A stretch of 64,000 nt of DNA from the NCBI RefSeq assembly GCF_002234675.1, contig NC_019866.2, positions 21,728,802-21,792,801 on the forward strand. The letters run 5' to 3'. The notes beneath the pieces are model-generated. The model was given only the letters and a program-made list of their open reading frames with translations, had not been told where the DNA came from and searched no databases. Below are positions 13,201 through 25,200 of this stretch, piece after piece; position 1 is the first letter of the stretch; each line of letters opens with the position of its first letter. Source of the stretch: Oryzias latipes (taxonomy: Eukaryota > Chordata > Actinopteri > Beloniformes > Adrianichthyidae). Position numbers and translations under genes: made by a program.

Positions 13201-16200
13201 CACAAATTCTGGCAGGGGACGCATGTCTTGGCACAACACCGGCGTTAGAGCGTGAGAGCGCTGCATCTTTTCTGTCAATGGCAAGAATCCAGAACATGAT
13301 CAGGTTTTCAGGCTGTTTTTGTTATGATTTCATGGCAAAAAGAATCAACTGGAGGCAGAATTAGGAGAAAAGAGTGGAGTTTTTTTCTGTCAATCAGCTC
13401 CCCTTTAGTATATCTGTTCTTGTTTGCTCAGCAGGTTTGAATTTGACTTTCCAGTTGGTTCAGACCACAGGTGACTGACTGAAGCCCCTTTTCGCGTGGA
13501 GGGGGTTTTCAATAGGATAACACAAACGACTCCTGTAGCCTGGGGAAACTCGCAGCCCAAATCCAGAGCGCATTTCTTCAAAGGGTCGTTAATCCCCTTA
13601 GGATATCGACAGATTTCTGTCCCTTAAGTTTTGTGGATGGTGACGTTAGCCCCCCTGTCAGCACCTTTTAAACCCAAACAATCCAGAATGGGGGTCAGCT
13701 TTCTGTCACATAGTTATATCCCAACACAGGTTTGTGTTACAAGTACAAGTATGTGACAGGAAGCTGACCCCATTTTGGGTTATTTTGGATTTTTAAAATA
13801 TGTCCCCTGGGCAGCCCCTGCCTCACTCACTCCTGGACCTTCTGTGGCCTGGGTGGGTGGCTGCCTGGAGCGTGGGGCGGGTCTCCCTTAGGGGACCCTG
13901 GCTCATGCATGGGGGTTGGGGAGGGGGGATGCTCGTCTGGGGCTGGACCTCTGGGCGCGACGGGGGGGCCATTCTTCTGGTCGGGCTGGAGCTTGCACTC
14001 TCTTTTTCCCCCATGCCTCTCTGGTCTCTCTGGCATTGGGGGCCCCTGTGGTGGTCCTGCTGGCTCTGGCCTGGGTGGCGGATATGATTGACAGGTGGGC
14101 GGTTTTCCTCTATCTGCTGTACTGTGCAGGTGTTGGGGGTCCTGGCCACCACTACTGCTTCGGAGGGGTCTTGGTGTGGGGATGACTGGGCACTCTCCCC
14201 CTTTTATTTATTTATTTATTTATTTTTACATTCTATCACCCACCCCAGAAGAACATAAACACTCACTCGAGCACAGGTGTTAGCTCACCTTTGCACAAAT
14301 AGTTCGCTTGACTGAATGAAATGTCTCTGTATCTGTTGGTCTGAATGCATAAGTATGTGCGTGTGAACCGTAATTGCATAGTGTACATGTTGACATGTTT
14401 GTATGTGAACATTTTTGAAGCCAACAGGTATGTTTGTAACATTTGAGTCTGTGTGCAGACAGGCCCCGCCCCTTTTAGATTTATTATACATCTAAACCTG
14501 ACCATAATGACTATAAACTTCCAGCAACTTGCTTTATGATTTTACCCCCCCCCCCCCCCTCACTATAATCATCCTCCTACACCCCCTCCTCACCAACAAA
14601 AAAAGGCTAAAAAATAAAATTACTATGAATAAAGTTTAGTATAAATTACAAAAGGGGGTTTATTCAAATATACACCCTGTGTGTCAGAAGATTCACCCCC
14701 CCGTTGTAACAGTAAAATATGTCCAACACAAGAGGCTTTCACTTCTTGCTCAGTTGTTGGATAGGACAAGTTAAAGCAAAAAAAAACACACATTTTTATG
14801 TTTTGTTTCTGCTTAAATCAAGGCTGTACATTGTAATAAAGTGCAGTTAGTCTGACTTGGTGTTGTTGGATTGTTGCTGCTGCGTGTTTGAACCTCCTCC
14901 TGTTTATCGATCTGCCTGCAGGAAGCCGCGTTTCACACCGCTGAGCAAGGAGGGACTGATTTAGTTAAGAGACATTCTGGTCGATGGTTGCATAACATCA
15001 AGATAAAACTGACATGTTGCCTTGGGACGCAGCAATAATTTGTGCTGCGCTGAGCCCACCTGTTTGTTTACTTGCTCAGCCCACACGTTGGAGATTAGTC
15101 ACTGGTGTTGTTTTAGGAGCTATTTACTCTTGATGGTGCAAAGCAACAGCATGAAATCTGTACTCAAAGTTCAGCGATGGGTTTTTCTGGCTTCCAAGCC
15201 TCCTGATGAACCAAAAAGTCCAGTTTTTGTTTTTTAAACTGAACTGCAAGTTTGTGTAACTTTACTTGTAACTGTAACTTTTTTTGATGCATCTTTTAAG
15301 GATGGGTCTTTCTTTTCTCCGCAAAACCTAAAGCTACGTTCACACCAGTGCAGGTCTTTCAAGGTACTTTTAGCATATGGTGTTCACACAGGTCTGTCGC
15401 TACCCGATATTAGCGCATGTATTTAGGAGAAAATTAGGAAAGGATTGGTGCAAAATGTCTAAGCAGTGCTCCAGGTTTTTTCTTTCACAGCTCTATTCTG
15501 ATACACCAAAGACTTGGTGTCATATCATTCTGGTGGCACAAACCCCTATTAATACTTTCTCCTTTGCGTCTAATTGTCAAACTGTTGACACTTCCGTGAA
15601 TTATTATCTATACCTTACCAAGTTCAACTTTTAACCTTCAGCATGCATTTCATTGCAGCAGGTTTTGCATGTAGAGCCTACAAACGGCCTTCACAACCTG
15701 CATAGTGACCATTGACTGTAAATCAGAACTGGACTGAGCAACCCCTCCCCCTTCCAGTCCAATTGGGAGGACCCACTGGTCCCCGAAAGCCAAAATCCTA
15801 TAGATTTCTATTGAGAAATGCACAGCTGTGACTCAGTCATTATGTCTTTCAGGATAACCATTCTTTCTCTTCTACCTTTTATTAATATGTTCTTGCTAAT
15901 CCTAATTTTTTTTCATTATAATGTTGCTATAGCGCAAGTTATAAACTGACCAATCAGATGCCTCAATAACAGTAGGTGGCCTCGCATCAAACTTTCAAAG
16001 CGTTTGAGAGATTCTTCTGAGCCCGCTTTCAATAGAAGGGGTGTGGCCTTCTAACATGCTCACTCCTGATTGGACAGAGTGGTTGCCATATAAATGTGCA
16101 CTCAGACCGTCACAAACCAATCACGGCTTACTCAGGACGTTTGGTTCCAACGTGGCAACGGACATATCACGGAAAAATGGCGACTGAATTGACTTCATTT

Positions 16201-19200
16201 GGTTTGAACTGGAAACGAGGCATTTTCTATTGGTGACATCACATGTAATCAGTCCGGTTATACATTATACAGTCAGTGACGTAAGAACACACAACAGAAG
16301 CCCAAAACATGTATATGTGCATTTAGAATAGACTTTTCATTGAAAGCGGTCCCTTGAACGTGCGTTTCTGAGTCTACTGTAAATGAAGCTCAACTTTTGA
16401 GGCTTATTTTTTCCTCACCTTTTGAAACTTTGAAGGATTTATTTAGCAGTTCGGTGATGACTTTTGACCTGTTTTAGGCCCAAAATAGACACTAAATAAT
16501 CCAGTTTCTTTTTGTAAATCCTGTTGTGAGTTTATAGCTTCAAGGCTGCAGATAAACTCACACTGAGAAAAGTTCTGTTTAGTCAGAAAAGCTGCACATC
16601 AGCTGACCGCTGATAGCATGTGAATGAAGAACAAAGCATGTGTTGAAAGTCCTCTTTGCACTTCCAGTTGTTTGTTTTCTCCCACATTCTCCGGAGCCTC
16701 CTGCTTTTGAAACCACTGCTTTTTCTCCGTTGTCTTGTTTTGTGAGGGTTCTGTGTTTCTGCCCCCCTCCGGCAGCTGTCGCTGAGTTTGGAGGAGAAGG
16801 CGTCCATGCAGGCAGAGATCTGCTCCCTGAAGGAGAGGCTGAGCTGCTGCGACTCCCTGGACGCCTCCGCCTCCGCCATCACTGGCAAGAAGCTGCTGCT
16901 GCTGCAAAGCCAGATGGAGCAGCTTCAGGAGGAGAATTACAGGTATTTTTCGGACTATAAGTCGCTCCGGAGTACAAGTTGTAGCAGCAACAAAAAAAAA
17001 AATGCAACAAAAATCATATATTAGTCGCTCTTTTGGGAGAATTTTAACAAAATATGGAAACTAGAATGGATATTTCTTAGACCTATTTTAACTTTCAATA
17101 CATGTTCTATGGCTGTACGTAGAGCCAGAAAAATGTCGTAGAAATGTGCATAGCTACGTGTGCACGGGAGAGTTTTGAACAAGGAAGTCCAAAATGCTCA
17201 TTTACGCGTTTAAATAGACTTTTCATTGGAAGTGGCTGCTTGAAAGCGCGTCATTGATGGTGGTGAGACGGTAGCTTGAGCGGCTGTTTCTCTGCGCTGC
17301 CGTCAGTAGCAGATACATCTACACACACCTGCAGTGCCCTCGAGCGGTTGTTGCTACTTATTTTTAAAAAACACATAAAACTCGCATCCGAGTCAAAGAC
17401 GCAACCCTGACCAAACTATGCAAAAGAAATGCGACTTATAGTCCTGACTGGAGGCTTCTCTCACCCCACATGTACAAGTTCCTCAGGGATCGAAGAGAGG
17501 CGGATTTTCAAAGGCATAAAATCAATTTTCTAATAACTCAGTGGGTGTATTTACACCAGAATCAGATGCTTTTGACTCATCTTGTTTCCTTCAGTGTCTC
17601 TGCAATGACTCTCCCACTAATGTAAACCCCTGTGCGCGTCAGGCTGGAGAGCAGCAGAGATGACATTCGAGTGCGAGCAGAGAGGCTGGAGCGGGAAGCG
17701 GCCGACCTGCAGCAGCGCAACGACGAGCTGACCAGCCTGGCTGAGGAGGCCCAAGCCCTCAAAGATGAGATGGACATTCTCAGGTGAGAGGGGCTCCGAC
17801 TCCCTGATCCATCCGAGCTTCAGAGTTGATCATCCTAGTGAACAAAATGCAGATTTTCACTCAAATTTATGCTGTTCTTTTTTATTCAGTCAGCGGTTGT
17901 TTTTCTTTTTTTCTGTATCGGGCTTTAGCCCTGAGTCCAGAAATGACGTTTTGTTTTTTAAAAAAAGACTCAAATCCTAAAAAGCTTGAAATCAAAATTC
18001 ATAAACAGTATGTTAAACTTATTGGAAAATGTAAAAAACTAAAAAAAAAATGTATTTGCTTTTTTATTTAAGTCCTGAAAGAGCGAAAACAAGTTGTATC
18101 TTTGAGCAGAATCCTGTGTTGTTTAAATTGTTTTAAGCCTTTAATTTCACCAAGTTTGACTCCAAACGACAAATTCACATCTGTGGAATGCCAGTAAATC
18201 CTGAAGGACAAATTGCAAACATCCAGATGATCAAGGAGACTCTTAGTTCCTGTTCAGGATGAGCCTCTAGATCAGTGGGTCTCCAACCTTTTGCAGACGG
18301 ATTTAATGTCAGACAATTTTTGTTCACGGACCGAAGTTTGCGTTCCATAACTTTAGGCTTCAAGGTTCTGGGGAGGAAAAAAAATCCATTTAAAATGTAG
18401 TTTAAAATCTGTAGACATTAGTAGCTTTTTTTGTTTGTTTGTTGGTTTTTACAGATGATCATTAAATGAAACAAAGGTGTTATGTAAAAAAAATAAAAAA
18501 TAAAAGCAGCATTAGAGTTTTTTCATAGAACATCTTTATAACACTGAGAACTCAACCCAGTCTTGGATCATCTTTCAGGGCAAAAAGGTTGATTATGTTT
18601 TTACATAAATCCTAATTGTATATTTTTTAACACAGGAATATTTTCTGTGCTAAAGTTTCCTAACAGATGCCTGACTAATGCCCCCTTGGTGTTAGAAAAT
18701 GTACAAATGTCCTTATAATCTGAAGGGAGCTCTTGTTTAAATATTTTTCTCTGAATCTTATCTAAAAAAAGTCTTTGGAATAGGGAGTTTGAGATTTTTT
18801 CTCTATAAGCGATGTATAAACAGAGCGTTAGTTTTATTCAACTCTTCACAAGTAGCTGTTTATTTTTTAGTGTTATTATTTCTATTTTTAAACTTGTACT
18901 TAGAATCCATTCTTTGTTTTCCTCGTCTGAGCTGGATGGTTGTGCACCAGAAACTATGTCCTCAAAAACAACACAGGATTTTTGGCTAAAGACGGCATAA
19001 TCATAATTAAAAGACCACTGGGAACACTTTGAAAATTGCTCAAAGGATGATTGGACCGAGTCTTTAAAGTGACCAAAATGTCTGCTGCTCACAATCTTCA
19101 TTCAGGCATTCATCCGACCGGGTAAACCAGCTGGAAGCCACGGTGGAGACGTACAAGAGGAAGCTGGAAGATCTGGGTGACCTACGCAGGCAGGTGCGCC

Positions 19201-22200
19201 TCCTTGAGGAGCGCAACACCGTGTACATGCAGCGCACCTGCGAGCTGGAGGAGGAGCTCCGCAGGGCGAACGCCGTCCGTGGGCAGCTGGACACCTACAA
19301 GAGACAGGCGAGCAGCGGGCTGAAGGGAGATGTTTACCTGCTTCAATCTCTGCTGAGGTCGAAACGTTCTCTGATCTCCAGGCTCACGAGCTTCACACCA
19401 AGCACTCAGCGGAGGCCATGAAAGCTGAGAAGTGGCAGTTTGAGTACCAAAACCTTCACGACAAGTATAATGCTCTTCTGAAGGAGAAAGAGGTGATTTT
19501 TCCATGTCGTAGGTTTTTTTTCTTTTTAATTTTCCTGACAGCAGTTGTGTAGATCTGCAGGAGGGTTTGTTGCATCACAGATATCGTACCATTCTTCCAC
19601 CAACTCCCACATCCTGCGTCAGTTCTCGCACCCACTGAAATGTGAAAGAAGTGATTGTCCTGGGTTACTGTGGGAGGACGTCAGTTACTAGCTTGCTCCC
19701 ATCTTCTTTTAATTTAAACCAGACCTTAACATGGTGCAAGTCTAAACGTGGAAGCACCCTTACTTGAGTTTTAACGCCGTCTCTGCATGATTCCAACAAA
19801 ACAAAAACAAAAACCGTAAGGTGTTTCATCTGAGTCCTGTGCTTTGCTCTGCAGCGCCTGATCTCTGAGAGGGACACGCTTCGGGAGACCAATGAGGAGC
19901 TCAGGTGTGCCCAGGTGCAGCAGAGGTTTCTGAGTGCAGCAGGTGAGTCAGGTGACCTCAGCGCAGAAGGAAAACTCTTCAACGCTGCTGCAAACCGATG
20001 TCAGCTCAGATGTTCTTGAATGTTACAAACTGTCATTTAAAAAAATCATTTAGGTAGTACTTGATTGTATAAAATGTGTCATCTGGTCTTTATATTACAG
20101 GAGGAGACCTGAGTGACGGCGTGGGGAACCTGGCTGCAGAGATCCTCCCCGCCGAGCTCAGGTATGTCCTCCATCGGGCCGTCTGGGTGCAATCGCAGCA
20201 GCTCTTCTGAACGCGCTGTAACCATCACTATGCCACTCCTGCTGTTGATGCATCTCACAGACGCGCGTTTATTTTTGGAGGCTGGAGGTGCAGCTGGCTT
20301 GGGAATGGCGACACATGGCATGTTTGGCTTTAAAGGTCTCCATCTTCTCCTGCCTATCCCCCTTTTTTTTTTGGTTTGTTTTGTTGTTTCTTCAGGGAGA
20401 CTGTGGTCCGTCTTCAAAGTGAAAACAAGATGTTGTGCGTTCAAGAGGAGAACTACAGACAGAAACTTGTGGAAGTCCAGGCCCAGCTGGAGGGGGCTCA
20501 GCGGAGCAGGAACACCCTGGAGACCCAGGACAGGTAGGACAGTGGGAAGTCCACATGCAGAACCACTTCTCAGTCTCTGAGCACTCGGGCCACCATATTG
20601 TGTGTTCCTGGATGTGAAGCTGGTGGTTTGGCTGAGGAAAGGAGTGATATCTGCCTAAATGTCAACTCACCCTCTGGACTGTGTGCTCAGCGGAGCTGTG
20701 TGGGCGGGGCTGGAGGACAGACAGCAGAAAGCCAGATTGTCCCTCGACTGTGTGTGTGCGGTTGTGTGTTTACGTGCCTGTGGGCATGTGGACATGTGGG
20801 TGGACCGTGTTGTCTTTGTGTGTGTCCATTACCACACCAGGCCGAGGGTGTGGGAAGCCTCCTCGGTAACAGGAGGAGGAGAGGAGTGGAGGGAGCATGC
20901 TCAGTAGAGCAGAGCAGAGAATGACCAGGTGGCACCGTTGCTCTAGTGGATGAAGCTTCGAGAAGAACCCGGACCCATAAAGGTTTACTGGGAATCAGCA
21001 GATGGTAGCTGCAGGTGGTGTGACTCCTGGCTTCTCTTTGTAAATTGCTTCTCCTCCTGTGGAATAAATAGCTGAAAAACAACACGTCCTTTAAGTGGAA
21101 GGCATCACATATATTCCAGTTGGGACCGTTCAGGAGAGAACTGATGGGATCTATTCCGAATATTCCAGCATGAAGACACAGGAGCCTCTACTGTTCATTA
21201 AGGAGGATGTCTTCAGGCTGTGGAGGGATTGAGAGCAAATCAATAATCAACTGTATATGAGAACCGGACTGAGTGACCCCTGCCTCTAGCACTCCAAACA
21301 GGAAGTTCCCACTAGTTCAGGGGTCGGGAACCTTTTTGGCCAAGAGAGCCATAAATGCCACATATTTTGAAATGTAATTTCGAAAGAGCCATACAATAAT
21401 GTAGTGTCCCTTTCCCACACTGAGGCACGGAGACTTAACCTCTTTTAAGGTTCTTTATTCGGGTTACTGCAGACCGCGACAAACGCCGAACAATTAATTC
21501 AGCAACTCCTGAATCTCTCCCGCCGAGACGAGAGCGCGTCTCCCAACTTTATATTCCCCTGCTCCCGCTGCAGCCCTCCCCTTTCCCTTATTCGGCCCAT
21601 AGCTGAACCCCATTGGTCCAAACTACCTAACAACAGGCTGAGCGACAGAACTGAGAGCCAATCAGCTCTCTGCTTGATGCGGTCAATGAACTCCAGAACT
21701 TTTAACGCGGCCCAACAGCCATCCAACTCAGTCCGCGACAATATGTTTAAAACTAAAATACAAGTGAATGTGTGCATTTGATGTAATTTCAACCTTTTTA
21801 AAGTACAATAAGTCTGTGGATTCTTTTTAATAACATTGTTATTCTGTTGCTAATAAATGATGAGTATTTCTCGTGGTAGTTTTGCTGATGGTCTAGTCTG
21901 GTTTACGTGGTGAGTTTCTGCTTCATGCAGGCGTTGAGACTTTAAACGTGATCTTAGGTTGGTATGAATGTTTTGTAGATGTGAGACAGACTGCTCACAT
22001 GCGGACCTGGAGCCAAACACACATTCACACGCTGCAGTGAGTGACAGGCAGTGGGTTTTACCTATTTACAATCCCTGCGCGATTCACCTGCTGCCTGTCC
22101 CCACAACACCTCAGCCCCACCCTCTGCTTTCTCCCTCACACATCCCGTCCCCGCAACTGCGCGCTCTTTCTCAGAGACGGGAGCGCGCAGTTTTAGGCAC

Positions 22201-25200
22201 GGCAATTCACAGGTTTCCGGGTGGTACAAACTCTGTGAATTAATAGACAATTTTAAACTTATACTAGTGCTGGCGCAGATTTGTCTCTCTAAGCACCGCT
22301 ACTACTGCGCGCCTCTGCCATCGCATCGCGCACGAGAAGGACTGGTCTAATGAAGAAAAAAAATTTGAATTAAAGATTTGTCTGCGAGCCACATGTGACC
22401 ATCAAAAGAGCCATATATGGCTCGCGAGCCTTAGGTTCCCGACCCCTGCACTAGTTCCAAGAAGACTTCTATTGAGTAATAAACAGCTAAATAACCATTC
22501 CTGCTTCCTCAAATACCTTTTAACATGTTGATCATCTTAATTTTTTTCATGACATTTCTTATTCATTCCTAGTTAGTCGAGTCATAAACTGGCCAATGAG
22601 CAGAGAGGCGTGATGTTTCTTACCAAAACGTCCTATTTTGGTTTCATCAGAGGAAATTACCGGCCTCTCTCATATTGAAGTGGCAAATACCTTTTTGCTC
22701 CACTGTATATAAAGAAAATTAAGCTTATTATTGCATTTCTTAGAATTTTTTTATTTAAATTGCTGTGAATTAGTGATAGACGATAATTTGCAGTTTAAAA
22801 TAGATTGTAGTTGTGACATAGAAGCTACGATGGGCGGGCTGTAAGCTCCCTACTCTGCTCCATTCTGATGCCGACAAACGGATCCATGAACGTCTGAGGT
22901 GGAATCTGGATCCAGCTGTACGGTTGGATAGCTCCAAAATCGCTCGCCATTATAGCTGCACCGGTAATGTTAAGTTGGGGATGTGAGAGGCTGTCAGCTA
23001 GTGGGGGAGAGTGTAAACAGAGAACTCTCAGAAATGGGGAGGGGTTGCTCCGCACCAAAAACTCAGGGATGAATTTCTGATGAACTTCTGCTGAATCTCT
23101 GTCTTCTAAAATGATGCAGGTTCTTTGATTTTATGAAAAGAAAATGCATATTTATTTTATAATAAATTAAAATATGATTGAAAGTGTACTTTAATTCAAA
23201 AAAACTATTTTCTGGGATGAAATGTTTTGGTGAAACGGTGAACTACTGAGAATTTGCCTGGAAGAAGCTGGCTGGATGAGAAAACTTTGCCAAGTACATG
23301 TAGAACAAACATGAGGTGAAGCCGGACCAGCTCCTGGAGAACACAGAGGTCGTGTTCTCCATGGGGGTCCATCACACCGGGGTTTTCATTTGGTCCATTT
23401 GTCTCTGCAGGCTGAACCAGCAGCAGATCTCAGATCTCCGCTGTCAGGTGGAGGAGCTGCAGAGAGCTCTGCATGAGCAGGACAGCAAGAACGAAGATGT
23501 GAGTTGAAGAGCTGCGTCTCCTCCTGAGGAGACGCAGGGGATGTGTTTTGCTGTGAAGTGTAGTGGGCAGAATGCTGTGCAGATGTCTGCGTGGCGCTCT
23601 TCCTTCCCTGAAAGGAGGAGGGCGGAGACACTTTGAGGACTGCCGTGTTGTTCCTCCTCCTCCTCCTCGGGTCCGGATGACTTTAACCCGTGTTTGTTGT
23701 GGTGACTCGCCGCTAACGCCTGCCCCTCTCTGTCTGCCTCTCTCCGCCTGCCCCCAACCGTCAACTCTGCCAAAATCAGGCCATCGTAAGTACCCCCCCT
23801 CCCCACCACCGTCCGACTGGCCCTTCATTTGACTCCCATAGCTTGATTCCACTGCTTCTCCTGTGTACACAATTGAATGTGTGGTGAAGTAAAAATTAAC
23901 ATTTTCCTTTTTTATTTATTCTATCAAGTCCTCTTTACTAAAGAAGAAGCTGGAGGAGCATCTGTAAGTGTTCTCTCCTGTTGTTACCTGTATCAGGAGG
24001 ACGTCACCCAGGACTCACTTTTTGATGCTCTCCTGTTTCAGGGAGAAGCTCCACGAAGCCCACTCAGACCTCCAAAAGAAAAAAGAAGTCATCGATGACC
24101 TGGAGCCCAAAGCCGACGGCAGCAGTAAGCCGTTTCCGCCTCTCTCTGCAACACTTTGGGTTTCTGTTTATAACCGTGGATTTCTTCATGTCTCAGTGGC
24201 GAAGAAGATCGATGAACTCCAGGAGATCCTGCGGAAGAAGGATGAGGACATGAAGCAGATGGAGGAGAGATACAAACGCTACATGGAGAAAGCCAGAACA
24301 GTCAGTCCTCAGTGTTGCTCGTTCATGCTTGTATCATTTTAAGGTGTCACTCCCATCCTCTCTTAAACTATTCTAAAAGCATTCCCAGTGGTCTTTAAAT
24401 TATGAGGATGACATTATTAATCACAATTTTATTAAAAAAAAAACCTGTTGTTTTCTTGGACACAGTTTCTGCAGAGCGGCAGGAGTTCAACCCCTACCCC
24501 ACTTTCCCTCCCTGTTGCCGAGGAGGGAGCTTTTGGCCCGCCCTGGTTTTTTTTTACGTTGTTGGTCCCCAACCCGCAGACCGGTATCAGTCTGTGGGAC
24601 AAAAAAAACAACCATAACCTTCATAATTTATTTCTGAAGGAAGTTTTATTTTTAAAAACAACTGGATTCTCTCCACAACATTCCACTCATTCTTGACACA
24701 CGTGAAGTCACTCAGTCACGTGTCAAAAATACAACTGGTAGTTTCTTAAAGCAGCTGCACAGACAGCTAAATAGAATCCCCCAAGCTAACAAAATGAACA
24801 AAGAACAAACGTGTGGAAAGTTTCTTTTTACAGAAAAGAACCAATGAGGAAGCAGAAGAAACTTTAAAGTGAAATAAACCAAAGCTCCATTTAACAGACA
24901 AAAGACTTTACTCCAAATATGGATTTAATGCAACAATTATTCCCATCGACTATAATATTCAGGAACCAGCTGTTTAAAGTTGCAAGTATACCGCTAATAA
25001 AGTTATTATTATTTTGAGAAAATATCATCTTTAGTGACTTTTTTTTTTGTTGCACCTTAAAAGGCTGAGGTGATTTTCTTGGCAGTTATGGGTTAAAAGA
25101 AAGTGTAGATCGCATTTTAAAGGGTTAATAATGCACCAGGCCAATCCAATAAATCTACTCTAAAACGTCAAATCGGGTGATAACTGAACTTGAATTTTCT

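Larger units (their letters stand above)
21246..22640 (+). mobile_element. Family Y element, copy B, interrupted by a hAT element
   Basis: The left part, 21246-21317, carries 'gagaaccggactgagtgacc'. The right part resumes at 22449 with 'cactagttccaagaag' and runs to about 22640. The interruption is the hAT element at 21318-22448. It lies in hook2 intron 15. Confidence 0.7.

Noticed and set aside
13800..14283. Several overlapping open frames of 60-109 codons on both strands
   Set aside because: A GC-rich block keeps many frames open by composition. No domain, no splice continuity with hook2, and repeat-like texture.
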